From: JACKFB01 sp041389525
GTDB lineage: Bacteria; Myxococcota_A; UBA9042; PHBI01; JACKFB01
Assembly: GCA_041389525.1 (NCBI GenBank)
Contig: JAWKRR010000021.1
Span: 1-64,000 of the forward strand
Direction: 5' to 3'
DNA length: 64,000 bases
The position numbers and the translations under genes were made by a program. Of the stretch, positions 8,162-17,299 are shown one piece after another. The stretch's first letter is position 1; every line of letters starts with the position of its first letter. The notes under the pieces were generated by a model, which saw only the letters and a program-made list of their open reading frames with translations, searched no databases and was not told where the DNA came from.

Positions 8162-8198
8162 GTTTGACGCCATGTCACCGCGGCGCCATGCTCGACCC

Positions 8199-9146
8199 AT
8201 GACGAGGCCGGATCTCAACTTGCTGGTCGCCCTCGACGCGCTGCTCGAGGCGGGGAGCGTCGCCGGGGCGGCGCGTCGGATGCGGCTGAGCCCGTCGGCG
8301 ATGAGCCGAACGTTGGCGCGGCTGCGCGAGGCCACCGGCGATCCGTTGCTGGTACGGGCGGGGCGTGGGCTGGTCCCGACGCCCCGGGCCCTCGAGCTGC
8401 GCGAGCGGGTCGGCAAGCTCGTGCAGGAGGCCGAGGCCGCGCTGCGCCCCGACCAGGAGATCCACCTCGCGGAGCTCGCCCGCACATTCACGCTCCGCAC
8501 CAGCGACGGCTTCGTCGACACCTTCGGCCCGGCCCTCATCGCGCTGGTCGGCGAGCAGGCCCCCGGCGTGCGACTGCGCTTCATCCAAAAGCTGGATAAA
8601 GACAGCGGCCCGCTCCGTGAGGGGGCGGTGGATCTGGAGACCGGCGTCGTCGGCGGAGCGACCGGCCCAGAGGTGCGGGCGCAGGCCCTGTTCCGCGACC
8701 GCTTCATCGGCGTAGTGCGACGTGGCCACGCGGCGAGCGATGGCCAGCTCAGCGCGGCCGCCTACGCAGGCGGCAGGCACGTCGCGGTCTCGCGGGGCAG
8801 GCTCAGCGGCGGCCCCGTCGACGAGGCGCTGGGGTCGCTCGGTCTCCAACGGAATATCGTCGTGACCGTCGGCGGCTACGCGGCCGCGCTCGCGCTCGCG
8901 CGCTCCTCTGACCTGATCGCCAGCGTCCCCGAACGGCACACCGGCGGCCTCCGCGCCGGCCTGCACAGCTTCCCCCTCCCCTTCGCTGCCCCGGAGATCA
9001 CCGTCTCGCTTCTGTGGCATCCCCGGCTGGACGCCGACCCGGCCCACCGCTGGCTGCGGCGCTGCGTCCGCGACGCCTGCGCGAAGCAGCTGGCGGAGCC
9101 GCCCCCGCCCTCCCCCGCAGACGACCCGGCCGGGCGGGAGACCTGA
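8199..9146 (+). CDS. LysR-family transcriptional regulator
   Basis: This 315-residue regulator has an N-terminal LysR helix-turn-helix: DLNLLVALDALLEAGSVAGA, then SPSAMSRTLARLREATGDPL, then PTPRALELRERV. An effector-binding domain of about 200 residues follows. It is divergent from the MFS efflux gene and most likely controls that gene and itself in response to an unknown ligand, as is usual for LysR pairs. The ATG at 8199 gives a standard LysR N-terminus; an in-frame ATG at 8172 would add nine residues and cannot be excluded. The C-terminus ends in a Pro-rich tail. Confidence 0.9.
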   Translation: MTRPDLNLLVALDALLEAGSVAGAARRMRLSPSAMSRTLARLREATGDPLLVRAGRGLVPTPRALELRERVGKLVQEAEAALRPDQEIHLAELARTFTLRTSDGFVDTFGPALIALVGEQAPGVRLRFIQKLDKDSGPLREGAVDLETGVVGGATGPEVRAQALFRDRFIGVVRRGHAASDGQLSAAAYAGGRHVAVSRGRLSGGPVDEALGSLGLQRNIVVTVGGYAAALALARSSDLIASVPERHTGGLRAGLHSFPLPFAAPEITVSLLWHPRLDADPAHRWLRRCVRDACAKQLAEPPPPSPADDPAGRET

Positions 9147-9703
9147 GGCACACCCCCTGCGCGTCCGTTTCCTCGCGGTCCGCACCGGTCGTAGACGAAC
9201 GCTCCCATGGCGCACTCCGGGCGGCTCGGACCGAGCGGAACGACGCGCGGTCGGGGTGGTCTGCGCTCGTGCGGCGGCATGGCCCGCCAGCACAGCGCGG
9301 GGTTCAACCGGGATAGGAGCAGGCCCCTCTGGGCGCGTCCCCGTCGGAGCCGCGTCGGAGGCGGGACCGATGACGGCCCACCACGTCAGGATGCAGTGTG
9401 GTCGAGGGACTTGAGGCCGGCTGCGACGGCGTGCAAGCGCACATCGCCAGCCCTGGAGCGGAGCCCGGCGTGGCCCCTCATGGCGCCCATGCCCTGCAAA
9501 CACTCCGCGCCAGCGCCGCTCGCCCCGGCCAGGGCGTAGACCTCGTAGCTGTCGCCGATGGCGTCGCCGAGCCACGCATGCCCCGCGCGGGCGTCGGCAG
9601 TGGAAGACTCCGTGAATCGATGAGATAGCGGTGTTGAGATCGGGGGGCGGCCGGCCGTGGCTCCCCGTCGAACTCAGGCCGAGAGCACAGGCGGGGTGAA
9701 CCG
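9147..9703. other. 557-bp gap without a convincing gene
   Basis: No intact gene with start, ribosome site and plausible protein was found. One minus-strand frame from about 9634 to a TGA at 9386-9388 contains protein-like sequence (HAWLGDAIGDSYEVYALAG) but has no clear start. It may be a decayed gene. The 3' part must hold the promoter of the WYL regulator gene. Confidence 0.4.
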
Positions 9704-10723
9704 ATGGGGAGACCCACGAAGAAGTACTCGCAGGCGCTGCGGGTGCTTGAGCTTTATGACCGGCTCCACCGGGGGCAGACGATTCGGGCTTCGACGATCG
9801 CGGAGGCGATGGGGGTGGACCGGCGCACGCTGCAGCGGGACCTCGCTGTGTTGCGCGAGGTGCTTGGGCCGCGGCTCGAAGATGTGGAGCAGCCCGAGAT
9901 CGGGTGGCGGCTTGCGCATTCGCAGCGGCGGTGGGGGACGACCCGGTGGCAGTTGCTGGGGGTGGCGCTCGGGGCGCGGATGATGGGGTTCCTCTCGGGG
10001 CGGAGCTTTGATGGGCAGGTGGGGCCGCTGCTGAGCGAGCTGAGGCGGTCTCTGGCCGCTGGGCAGGCGCTGGACGTCGCTGATCTGGAACAGAAGCTCT
10101 TCGTCGTCGAGTCGGGGACGAAGCTGTACCGCACCAATCCGGACCTGCTGCTGAAGCTCGAGGAGATGGTTGACGGGCTGTTGCTGCAGCACCCGATCGA
10201 GGTGCTGTACCTGTCGCCGCGAAGTGAGGCCGCTGGCCGACCGCCGCGCGCGTTGCGGGTGCAGGCGCTTTGCATGACCATTCACCGTGGCGCCGTCTAC
10301 TTTGTCGTGGAGATCCTCGGGGGCGATTGGGTTGGCGCCGGGCGCATCCTGCTGGCCCTGGACCGATTTCAGACGGTCAAGGTGGACCGCGACGCCGAAC
10401 GACGCCCGCATCCGCGTGACTTTCGGGCCGCTGAGTTCTTTGGCTCGGCGTTTGGGATCTGGCGCGGGGACGAGCGGCACTTGGTGCAGCTTCGGGTGAG
10501 CCAGGACTACGCGGCCGCGGTGCGGGAACGGTCGTGGCACCCGAGCCAGCGGCTCGAGGAGCTTCCGGACGGGTCGCTGCGCCTCACGATGACGCTGGGG
10601 CACCTTGGCGAAGTGGCGGACTGGGTGCTTGGGATGGGGGAGCATGCGGTGGCCGAGGCCCCGCCGGCGCTGGTGAGCTTGATCAGGGAGCGACTCGGTG
10701 CGGCGCTGGCGCAGTATCCGTAA
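9704..10723 (+). CDS. WYL-domain transcriptional regulator
   Basis: This 339-residue cytoplasmic regulator has an N-terminal winged helix (about residues 8-60, RASTIAEAMGVDRRTLQRDL) and a central and C-terminal WYL region. The latter includes LRVQALCMTIHRGAVYFVVE near residues 185-205 and a C-terminal WCX-like domain (VQLRVSQDYAAAVRERSWHPSQ). WYL regulators sense nucleic-acid ligands and commonly repress bacterial defence operons, as in the BrxR/CapW type. It is followed after 114 bp by a nuclease operon preceded by three 14-bp-spaced repeats, which are the likely operator. Confidence 0.88.
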   Translation: MGRPTKKYSQALRVLELYDRLHRGQTIRASTIAEAMGVDRRTLQRDLAVLREVLGPRLEDVEQPEIGWRLAHSQRRWGTTRWQLLGVALGARMMGFLSGRSFDGQVGPLLSELRRSLAAGQALDVADLEQKLFVVESGTKLYRTNPDLLLKLEEMVDGLLLQHPIEVLYLSPRSEAAGRPPRALRVQALCMTIHRGAVYFVVEILGGDWVGAGRILLALDRFQTVKVDRDAERRPHPRDFRAAEFFGSAFGIWRGDERHLVQLRVSQDYAAAVRERSWHPSQRLEELPDGSLRLTMTLGHLGEVADWVLGMGEHAVAEAPPALVSLIRERLGAALAQYP

Positions 10724-10788
10724 GCGTTGCGATGGTGCGACGTATTCTGTCGCGCGGGGTGAGAGCGTGTTCCTCGTCGACCAAGGAC

Positions 10789-10830
10789 GGTCGGCCAATC
10801 GCGGTCGGCCCAGGGTGGTCGGCCAAAGGA
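10789..10830 (+). promoter_or_regulatory. Three 14-bp-spaced GGTCGGCC repeats, likely operator
   Basis: The word GGTCGGCC occurs at 10789, 10803 and 10817, exactly 14 bp apart, followed by an AAAGGAG ribosome site and the ATG at 10838. The repeats lie between the WYL regulator and the nuclease gene. Exact spacing and position suggest a multi-site operator bound by the WYL protein and closing off the leader region. This is an inference. Confidence 0.55.
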
Positions 10831-10837
10831 GACAGCG

Positions 10838-12079
10838 ATGAGCCAGGACCACATTCGCGCCGCCGTCGTCCGGCGCGCACTTGCTGAGATGGGCGGGACC
10901 TTTCGGACCAAGGAGCTGTCGGGACACGCGCTGATGCTCGACGGGCATCCGGAGCTACGCGACCAACGCAACTACCACGCCTGGGTGGGCCGGTACTTGT
11001 CTGCGCATTGCACCGACGTGGTGCGGACGCCTGCGAGCAATCACCCCGACGGGGCCATGTGGATCAACCAGGTGAAGCCAGGCGCCGCGCCGGGTCCCCG
11101 CGTGGCCGCGAACCCCGCCGTCGCCCCGAGCGCCCGAACGGTCGAGACGGGAGGTGGCCAAGCAGCCGATCTCGGGCCTCAGTCCGCCAGCGACAACGGG
11201 TTCACCGCACGGATGCGGCGACACCAGAGCTGGTACCGGGCCTCGGTGCTCAACGTGCCGTGCGGGACCGGTCCGCAGCCGGCCTCGACCAGCGCCTACG
11301 GGAACATGCTGCGAAGCGACGACGGCCAGCGGGGCCTGAACTTCCTGACGCCCGAGATCCACCGGGTCGCGCTCGAGCGCTTGGAGGATAGGACCGGCGT
11401 CATCGAGCCCTTCCGCCTGCTGCACAACATGCTGTCGAGCCAGCCCATGTGCTTCAACGTGTTCGGGCCGCTCGTGCGCGACCTCAAGCTGGCGACGCGG
11501 CTGATGCAGACCGTGCCGGGCCTGCAGGTGGGCGAGGTGCGCGATGTGCGCATCGAGTTCGCGCCTCAGCCGGCCAGCGAGTACCTGGGGGATCGCACCG
11601 CGTTCGATGCGTTCATCGACTACCGGCGCACCGACGGCACGCGGGCCTTCCTCGGCATCGAGACGAAGTTGACCGAGCCCTTCTCGGCGAAGCACTACGA
11701 CTCGCCCGACTACCGGCGCTGGATGAAGGGAGCGGGCTCGCCGTGGCGTGCAGACGCGCAGGACCAAGCCGACGCGGTGCGACACAATCAGCTCTGGCGC
11801 GACCACCTGCTCGCCATGGCGCTTCGTGATCACCGCGGCTCCCCCTACGAGCACGGCACGCTGGTGCTGGTGCGCCATCCGCTCGATCGCTCGTGCGAGC
11901 GCGTGGTCGATGGCTACCGGCGGCTGCTGGTCGACGGCGACCAGACCTTCGTGGACTATCCCCTCGACCGGCTGGTGGCCGGCTGGCGCCAGGTTGAGGC
12001 CGGGGAAGCCTGCACGCGGTGGCTGGCAGACCTCGAGAAGCGCTATCTGGACCTTCACGCGAGCGAGGGGAGCCGATGA
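10838..12079 (+). CDS. Winged-helix fused to PGN_0703-like PD-(D/E)XK restriction nuclease
   Basis: This 413-residue protein has an N-terminal winged-helix-like region (residues 1-75, IRAAVVRRALAEMGG, then RNYHAWVGRYLS), a Pro/Ala linker and a C-terminal nuclease core. The core shows Asp257 in FDAFIDY, then after a turn Glu275-Thr-Lys277 in FLGIETKLTEPFS, the D-x(n)-E-x-K metal site of PD-(D/E)XK enzymes. The pattern fits the PGN_0703 putative restriction endonuclease family. Its stop overlaps the next ATG (ATGA), so it is coupled to the following unknown gene. Setting behind a WYL regulator suggests DNA degradation during defence. The target is unknown. Confidence 0.75.
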   Translation: MSQDHIRAAVVRRALAEMGGTFRTKELSGHALMLDGHPELRDQRNYHAWVGRYLSAHCTDVVRTPASNHPDGAMWINQVKPGAAPGPRVAANPAVAPSARTVETGGGQAADLGPQSASDNGFTARMRRHQSWYRASVLNVPCGTGPQPASTSAYGNMLRSDDGQRGLNFLTPEIHRVALERLEDRTGVIEPFRLLHNMLSSQPMCFNVFGPLVRDLKLATRLMQTVPGLQVGEVRDVRIEFAPQPASEYLGDRTAFDAFIDYRRTDGTRAFLGIETKLTEPFSAKHYDSPDYRRWMKGAGSPWRADAQDQADAVRHNQLWRDHLLAMALRDHRGSPYEHGTLVLVRHPLDRSCERVVDGYRRLLVDGDQTFVDYPLDRLVAGWRQVEAGEACTRWLADLEKRYLDLHASEGSR

Positions 12080-12516
12080 CCGCCAACCACAAGCTGACCG
12101 AGGAGTACCAGGATCGGGTGGGCCGCCTCGCCGCCCTCTTCCCGGCCGCACACGCGTTCCTGCGCCGGCTTGAGGGCGAGGGACCGTCGCATCGCTTGTG
12201 GTTGAGCACGTCGGTGAACGCGCACCTATACAAGGGCGACGGCTTTCTCGCCTACCTCAAGATCAAGAACCCGGAGCTGCGCCCGCCCTCGCTGGTGCTC
12301 TCGCCGAAGTTCAATCACCGAATCGCAGGCCACACGACCGACCAGTCCCGGCGCCTCTTCCCGCGGGTGGTCGACACCGTCCTGCGAGCGTCCGGCGGTG
12401 AGGCCGCACCGTGGGCGATTCGGCTCGCGAATGGCGCGACCGAGTTGACGGTGAAGGCGCCGGTGCAGCTATTTGACGGCTTATTCGACGCGCTCTCGAC
12501 GCTGGATGTCGCTTGA
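12076..12516 (+). CDS. Unrecognised 146-residue partner of the nuclease operon
   Basis: This small soluble protein shows no family I recognise. Visible features are SHRLWLSTSVNAHLYKG, FLAYLKIKNPELRPPSLVLS, a basic PKFNHRIAGHTTDQSRRLF stretch and a C-terminal alpha/beta pattern (ELTVKAPVQLFDGLFDALS). There is no signal peptide or membrane segment. The start overlaps the nuclease stop as ATGA, and the next gene begins 70 bases later, so it is the middle gene of a three-gene operon. Such a tightly coupled partner could be an inhibitor, sensor or specificity factor; this is speculative. Confidence 0.75.
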   Translation: MTANHKLTEEYQDRVGRLAALFPAAHAFLRRLEGEGPSHRLWLSTSVNAHLYKGDGFLAYLKIKNPELRPPSLVLSPKFNHRIAGHTTDQSRRLFPRVVDTVLRASGGEAAPWAIRLANGATELTVKAPVQLFDGLFDALSTLDVA

Positions 12517-12586
12517 GCGGGAGGCCTCGGGCGGTGGCGGCAGGGCTCGGCATCGGGCAGCAGCTCGCTTGGTTGAAGGAGCGGAC

Positions 12587-13294
12587 GTGAGGGACCAGGA
12601 CGACCGCACGGACTTCTACGCTGTTCTGGGCCTGCTCGCCGCCAAGACGGGCGGACCACGAGCCTTGTCCGAGTGCCACGGCCGAATGGGTTGGCCGCGA
12701 CGGGGCGTGTACTACTTCTTTGAGCCGGGTGAACCCCGAGGGGCGGGTGCGGACGGGCTGCGCGTCGTCCGCGTGGGAACGCACGCTGTGTCCAGCAAGT
12801 CGCGCACGTCTCTATGGCAGCGGCTGGCCCAGCATCGAGGAACCGCGGCTGGAACCGGCAACCACCGAGGCAGCATCTTCCGACTCCTGGTGGGCGAAGC
12901 CATTATCCATCGAGGCGGCTTGAATTTGCCGTCCTGGGGAACGGCAAGCTCGCCCGGGTCGGCGGCAAAGCGACTCGGCCTCAGCCGCGAGGCCCTCAAA
13001 GCTTTGGAGGCGCCGCTGGAGCGCAAAGTGGGCGAGGTCATTGGGGCGATGCCGCTTCTTTGGGTGGAGGTGGACGACGAACCGGGCACAGAGAGCGCGC
13101 GCGGCTTCATCGAGCGCAACTCGATCGCGCTCCTCGCGGGGGGTGCGGCGGTCCGGCCGGCCGGCGAGTGGTTGGGGGCGTGGTCACGACGCCAAGCCGT
13201 CCGGGAAGGCGGACTCTGGAACCAGAACCATGTGGCAGAGACCTACGACCCTTCGTTTATCGAGAGGTTCGCGGAGCTCGTCGCCAGGATGTGA
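12587..13294 (+). CDS. GIY-YIG-like nuclease-domain protein
   Basis: The GTG at 12587 is preceded by GAAGGAG and gives 235 residues. Residues 40-100 look like a GIY-YIG domain: GVYYF (40-44) as the first strand, RVGTH (62-66) as the second, the Arg in SLWQRLAQHRG (Arg79), and NHRGSIFRLLVG. A Glu-rich segment follows (ERKVGEVIGAMPLLWVEVDD), with an ERNSIALL helix that could supply the metal-binding Glu. The earlier in-frame ATGs overlap the previous gene and lack ribosome sites. As last gene of the nuclease operon it would provide a second nuclease. Family assignment is moderate. Confidence 0.65.
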   Translation: MRDQDDRTDFYAVLGLLAAKTGGPRALSECHGRMGWPRRGVYYFFEPGEPRGAGADGLRVVRVGTHAVSSKSRTSLWQRLAQHRGTAAGTGNHRGSIFRLLVGEAIIHRGGLNLPSWGTASSPGSAAKRLGLSREALKALEAPLERKVGEVIGAMPLLWVEVDDEPGTESARGFIERNSIALLAGGAAVRPAGEWLGAWSRRQAVREGGLWNQNHVAETYDPSFIERFAELVARM

Positions 13295-13342
13295 AGTCGA
13301 GCCTGCGCACGGTCCGCTTGTCCGCAGCCGTGGGCAGAGGGC

Positions 13343-13426
13343 GACGCAGTGGGGATCGGCCCGGGGACCCTGCACCGCAAGCTGAAGCGGCAAAAGGAGG
13401 GGTTCTCCCATCCACCGTCTCCCTGA
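13343..13426 (+). pseudogene. Possible relic of a Fis-type helix-turn-helix (regulator C-terminus)
   Basis: A start-less 27-codon frame reads VGIGPGTLHRKLKRQKEG before a TGA at 13424. This resembles the Fis-type HTH that ends NtrC-like enhancer-binding proteins, where a G-I-x-x-x-TL-RKL pattern is typical. Nothing upstream matches an AAA+ domain, so if real it is a stranded fragment. It is short enough to be chance. Confidence 0.25.
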
Positions 13427-13538
13427 GCGCCCTTCGCCGCGGCCCGGCGCAGGGCCGGCGGCGGGAAGACCCGGTGGCGCTATGATGTTGGGCCACCCCC
13501 GGCTCGTCGCGCCGCGCCTGAAGACCCCTGGAGACCTC

Positions 13539-14567
<1,029 letters not shown>

Positions 14568-14885
14568 CGCCCCCCGCGCTGCTCGAATCGTCGGCCGATG
14601 CGGAAGGCCGACGGGCCGTTCGCAATCCGGGCTCGACGAGCGCGTCCGCGGGCGTCTCGGCCTCCGGGACCGCGCGAGGCGCCGCCGCGACGCTATCCAG
14701 CAAAATTCGCGGATTCCGATGAGCGTGGCGCGATCCGTTTCGGGGGTTTGAGGCCCCGCGCTCAGCGCGTGCTGCGGACGGGCTAGGCCACCTTGCTGCG
14801 ACCGCGACGGCTCGGTAGTTTCAAGGCATCCTCATCCGCGGCGTCAGCCGACGACCACCCGCCCCGCTCCCCTGCCGAGGCCCCG
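14568..14885. other. 318-bp gap with hairpin; no gene seen
   Basis: The interval contains the hairpin at 14589-14613 and the leader of the small lipoprotein gene at 14886. No intact coding frame with start and ribosome site is convincing. An in-frame upstream ATG at 14793 would extend the lipoprotein with a Pro/Ser-rich tract that hides the signal peptide, so it was not accepted. Confidence 0.45.
14589..14613 (+). terminator. Hairpin after hydrolase gene, possible terminator
   Basis: CGTCGGCC and GGCCGACG form a perfect 8-bp stem around a 9-base loop, 21 bases after the hydrolase stop. There is no T-run after it, so factor-independent termination is doubtful. Confidence 0.35.
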
Positions 14886-15350
14886 ATGCTCAGGGCGATT
14901 ACTGCCATCTCGTGCTCAGCGCTCGCCGCCTACGCGCTCTTCGGCTGCGCCTGCACCGACGTAGGTTGTTCCGACACAATAACCGTCACGTTCAGCGAGC
15001 CCGTTGTGGAGTTCGGAGCCCCAGTCGAAGGCGACGGTGAATCGCCGTGGTTTACCGTAGACATGAGCTTCGGCGACTCGACCCTCTCCTACGTCTGCGT
15101 CGACGGAGCGCTCAAACGCGTTCCGGAATCGGCGGCGGTCGAAGGTTGGCCACCCTTCGCCTCGTGTTCGCCATGGGATTTCACGTTGCACGGCGGGAGC
15201 GCCGACACTCCGAAATCCATGGCGATCAGCGTGCACGCCGCCCGGTGGAGCAAGTCCTTCGACCGCCTCAAAGCCACGCGCTCTGAGGTCCAGTACCCGA
15301 ACGGCAAATACTGCGACGGCAAGTGCCGCCAGTCGTCGTTCAAGCTCTAG
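14886..15350 (+). CDS. Small lipoprotein, paralogue of the gene at 3807
   Basis: This 154-residue lipoprotein has signal peptide MLRAITAISCSALAAYALFGC with lipobox LFGC. Compared with the product of 3807..4256 it shares the overall plan: a Cys pair after the lipid Cys (CACTDVGC), ITVTFSEP, PWFTVDMSFGDSTLSYVCVDG, KSMAISVHAARWSKSFDRL and YPNGKYCDGKCRQSSFKL at the end. Two diverged copies 11 kb apart suggest duplication or separate gain of one family. Function unknown; surface display is likely. A 36-bp repeat begins ten bases after the stop. Confidence 0.75.
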   Translation: MLRAITAISCSALAAYALFGCACTDVGCSDTITVTFSEPVVEFGAPVEGDGESPWFTVDMSFGDSTLSYVCVDGALKRVPESAAVEGWPPFASCSPWDFTLHGGSADTPKSMAISVHAARWSKSFDRLKATRSEVQYPNGKYCDGKCRQSSFKL

Positions 15351-15360
15351 CCTGCTCTTC

Positions 15361-15396
15361 TCACCACCTCCGGCTGCGAGCGGCGGATATGCAGGC
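15361..15396. repeat. Dispersed 36-bp repeat, copy 1
   Basis: This segment matches 53556-53592 with two mismatches and one single-base gap; the shared core is CGGCTGCGAGCGGCGGAT. It starts ten bases after a small lipoprotein stop. Confidence 0.55.
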
Positions 15397-15957
15397 GCTT
15401 TCGACGCGTGCTCCATCCGTCGCCCTGCGACGTGCTAACAGCACGCCTCGGTCGCCTCCAGTCCGCGCACGCCGAAATCACCTACATCTCCTTGCTCTCG
15501 CTCGAAGGTCTGTGAGAAGTGCAGGCTAGCGGCGGTGGCTCCCCAAGGCCGCGGCCGTCGCGACGTGTGTGCGCTGCCCCGCCCTGACTGAACCCTGCTA
15601 GTCGCCACTCTCACCCGCGCTCGCCCTCCGCTTTCGACCGCGGCGCATCGCGGCGATGAATGTGCCACTGGTCGGCATGGCACTTTCGGATAGCGCGCGC
15701 ACGGGCCCGCGACTGGTGACGGGTGGCGCGGCGAATCACGGCTTGACGGTCCATCGACTGCTGCGCCGGGCGATGCTCCCCGTCGGCGTCAGAGTGCTCG
15801 GGGTCCCCGCGCACCACCACGGGGCGGACCGCCTTGAGCGCTGAGGCTGGACACGGCCGGCGTCACGCGTTACACTTTTGTCGAGATTTAACCTGGGCGC
15901 CTTGAGGGGCCGCAGCGAGCTCGCCGGCCCGACCACCGCGCCCACCCGGGAGCCCCC
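15397..15957. other. 561-bp gap; no gene seen
   Basis: No supported coding frame was found. A locally A/T-richer stretch at about 15868-15894, with TTACACTTTTGTCGAGATTT, lies 65-90 bases before the DUF523-DUF1722 gene and may be its promoter. No clear -35/-10 pair can be assigned. Confidence 0.4.
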
Positions 15958-16911
15958 ATGAACGGACCATCGCGACCTCGGATCGGCGTCAGCGCGTGCT
16001 TGCTGGGCGAGGGCGTCCGCTTTGACACGGGCCACAAGCGCAGCGACTACGTGGCCAGCACCTTGAGCCGCTTCGTCGAGCTGATCCCCGTCTGTCCCGA
16101 GGTCGAGTCGGGCATGGGCGTGCCCCGCGAGTCGATGCGGCTCTTCGCGACCCCCACGGGGCTCGGACTCGTCGGCAACCGAACCGGCGTGGACTACGGT
16201 GACGGCATGGCCGCGTTCGCCGGTCGCCGCGCCGCGGAGTTGGCCGCGCTGCAGCTCGACGGCTTCGTGCTCAAAAAGGACTCGCCAACCTGCGGCGTCG
16301 AGCGCGTCCGGGTGTATCGCCAGGGCGGCGGGCAGCCTTCGCGCGATGGCAGGGGCCTCTTCACGGCGGCGCTCCAAGCTCGCATCCCGACGCTCCCGCT
16401 CGCCGAGGAGGGCTGGCTTAACGACGACGGCCTCCGCGCTTCGTTTCTCGAGCGCATCTTCACGCACCACCGGCTGCGCACCTCGCTCCTCGCCGCGCCG
16501 ACCCCTCGCGCGCTGCTCGAGTTTCACGCCGACCACAAGCTGCTCTACATGGCGCGAAGCCCCGAGCGCTACCGCGAGCTTGGCCGCATCGCGGCGCAGG
16601 CAGCCAGCCGCCCGCTCGACACCACCCTCGCGCTGTACGCCGCGCAGGCCATGGCGGCCCTGGCCGAGCGCAGCACGCCGGGCAAGCACGGCAACGTCCT
16701 CCAGCACATCCTGGGCTACTTCAAGGGCGCCCTCAGCGCCGCCGAGAAGCAGGAGTTCCTGACCCTCGTCGACGAGTTCCGTGCCGGCCTTCACGGGCTG
16801 GTCGTCCCCTTGACGCTGCTGCTTCACTACGTCCGGCGACACGGCGCCGCCGACTGGCTGCGCCGCCAAGCCTATCTCCAGCCCTACCCGCGAGAGCTTG
16901 GCGCCCGCTGA
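15958..16911 (+). CDS. DUF523-DUF1722 fusion protein (TudS-like desulfurase domain plus YbgA domain)
   Basis: This 317-residue cytoplasmic protein has an N-terminal DUF523 domain (about 1-155) with IGVSACLLGEGVRFDTGHK, PVCPEVESGMGVPRE and LKKDSPTCGV. The spaced cysteines at SACL, CPE and TCGV are the conserved iron-sulfur ligands. Some DUF523 proteins are known thiouracil desulfurases (TudS). The C-terminal DUF1722/YbgA domain follows (RALLEFHADHKLLYMARSPE, then GKHGNVLQHILGYFKGALS). The two-domain form is widespread. It stands alone on the plus strand. Salvage or detoxification of thiolated nucleobases is an inference from TudS. Confidence 0.9.
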   Translation: MNGPSRPRIGVSACLLGEGVRFDTGHKRSDYVASTLSRFVELIPVCPEVESGMGVPRESMRLFATPTGLGLVGNRTGVDYGDGMAAFAGRRAAELAALQLDGFVLKKDSPTCGVERVRVYRQGGGQPSRDGRGLFTAALQARIPTLPLAEEGWLNDDGLRASFLERIFTHHRLRTSLLAAPTPRALLEFHADHKLLYMARSPERYRELGRIAAQAASRPLDTTLALYAAQAMAALAERSTPGKHGNVLQHILGYFKGALSAAEKQEFLTLVDEFRAGLHGLVVPLTLLLHYVRRHGAADWLRRQAYLQPYPRELGAR

Positions 16912-17299
16912 GCGTCCCGCCTGACGGCGCGCGAGATCCATCGAATTCCCGATTTCGCCAGTCGCCACCTTTCATTTCGCCCGGGGTGTGTGAGACAGTT
17001 TCCGGTACGCGCCGCTCTCGGTGTCGGCGCGGACGAGATGGGATCTCACGAAGGCTGAGCGCGCACCCCTCCCGACGCGGGCGGGCGTTCTCGGCACCAG
17101 TGGCGCGCGGTCGCTCCGGCCGTGGCGCGACCGCTCTGCCCTGACGGCGGCGGCGGACAGAGGAGTCGCAGATGGCCCGCGGGCTCTCCGCCATCGCTCA
17201 AATCAAGCCAGGTCGCCCCCCCGCCGTGTGGCGCGCGGTTGGCCCGGGCCGCCGCTGCCGGACGAGCGCGGCCCGGACACGCCCCGGGAGCGCGGTCAC
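16912..17299. other. 388-bp leader of the signalling operon; no gene seen
   Basis: The reading frame of the hybrid kinase is open back to 17021, but the translated part is low-complexity, basic and unlike the REC domain that begins at 17300. The interval therefore probably holds the operon promoter and leader. No -10/-35 pair or operator could be assigned. Confidence 0.4.
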
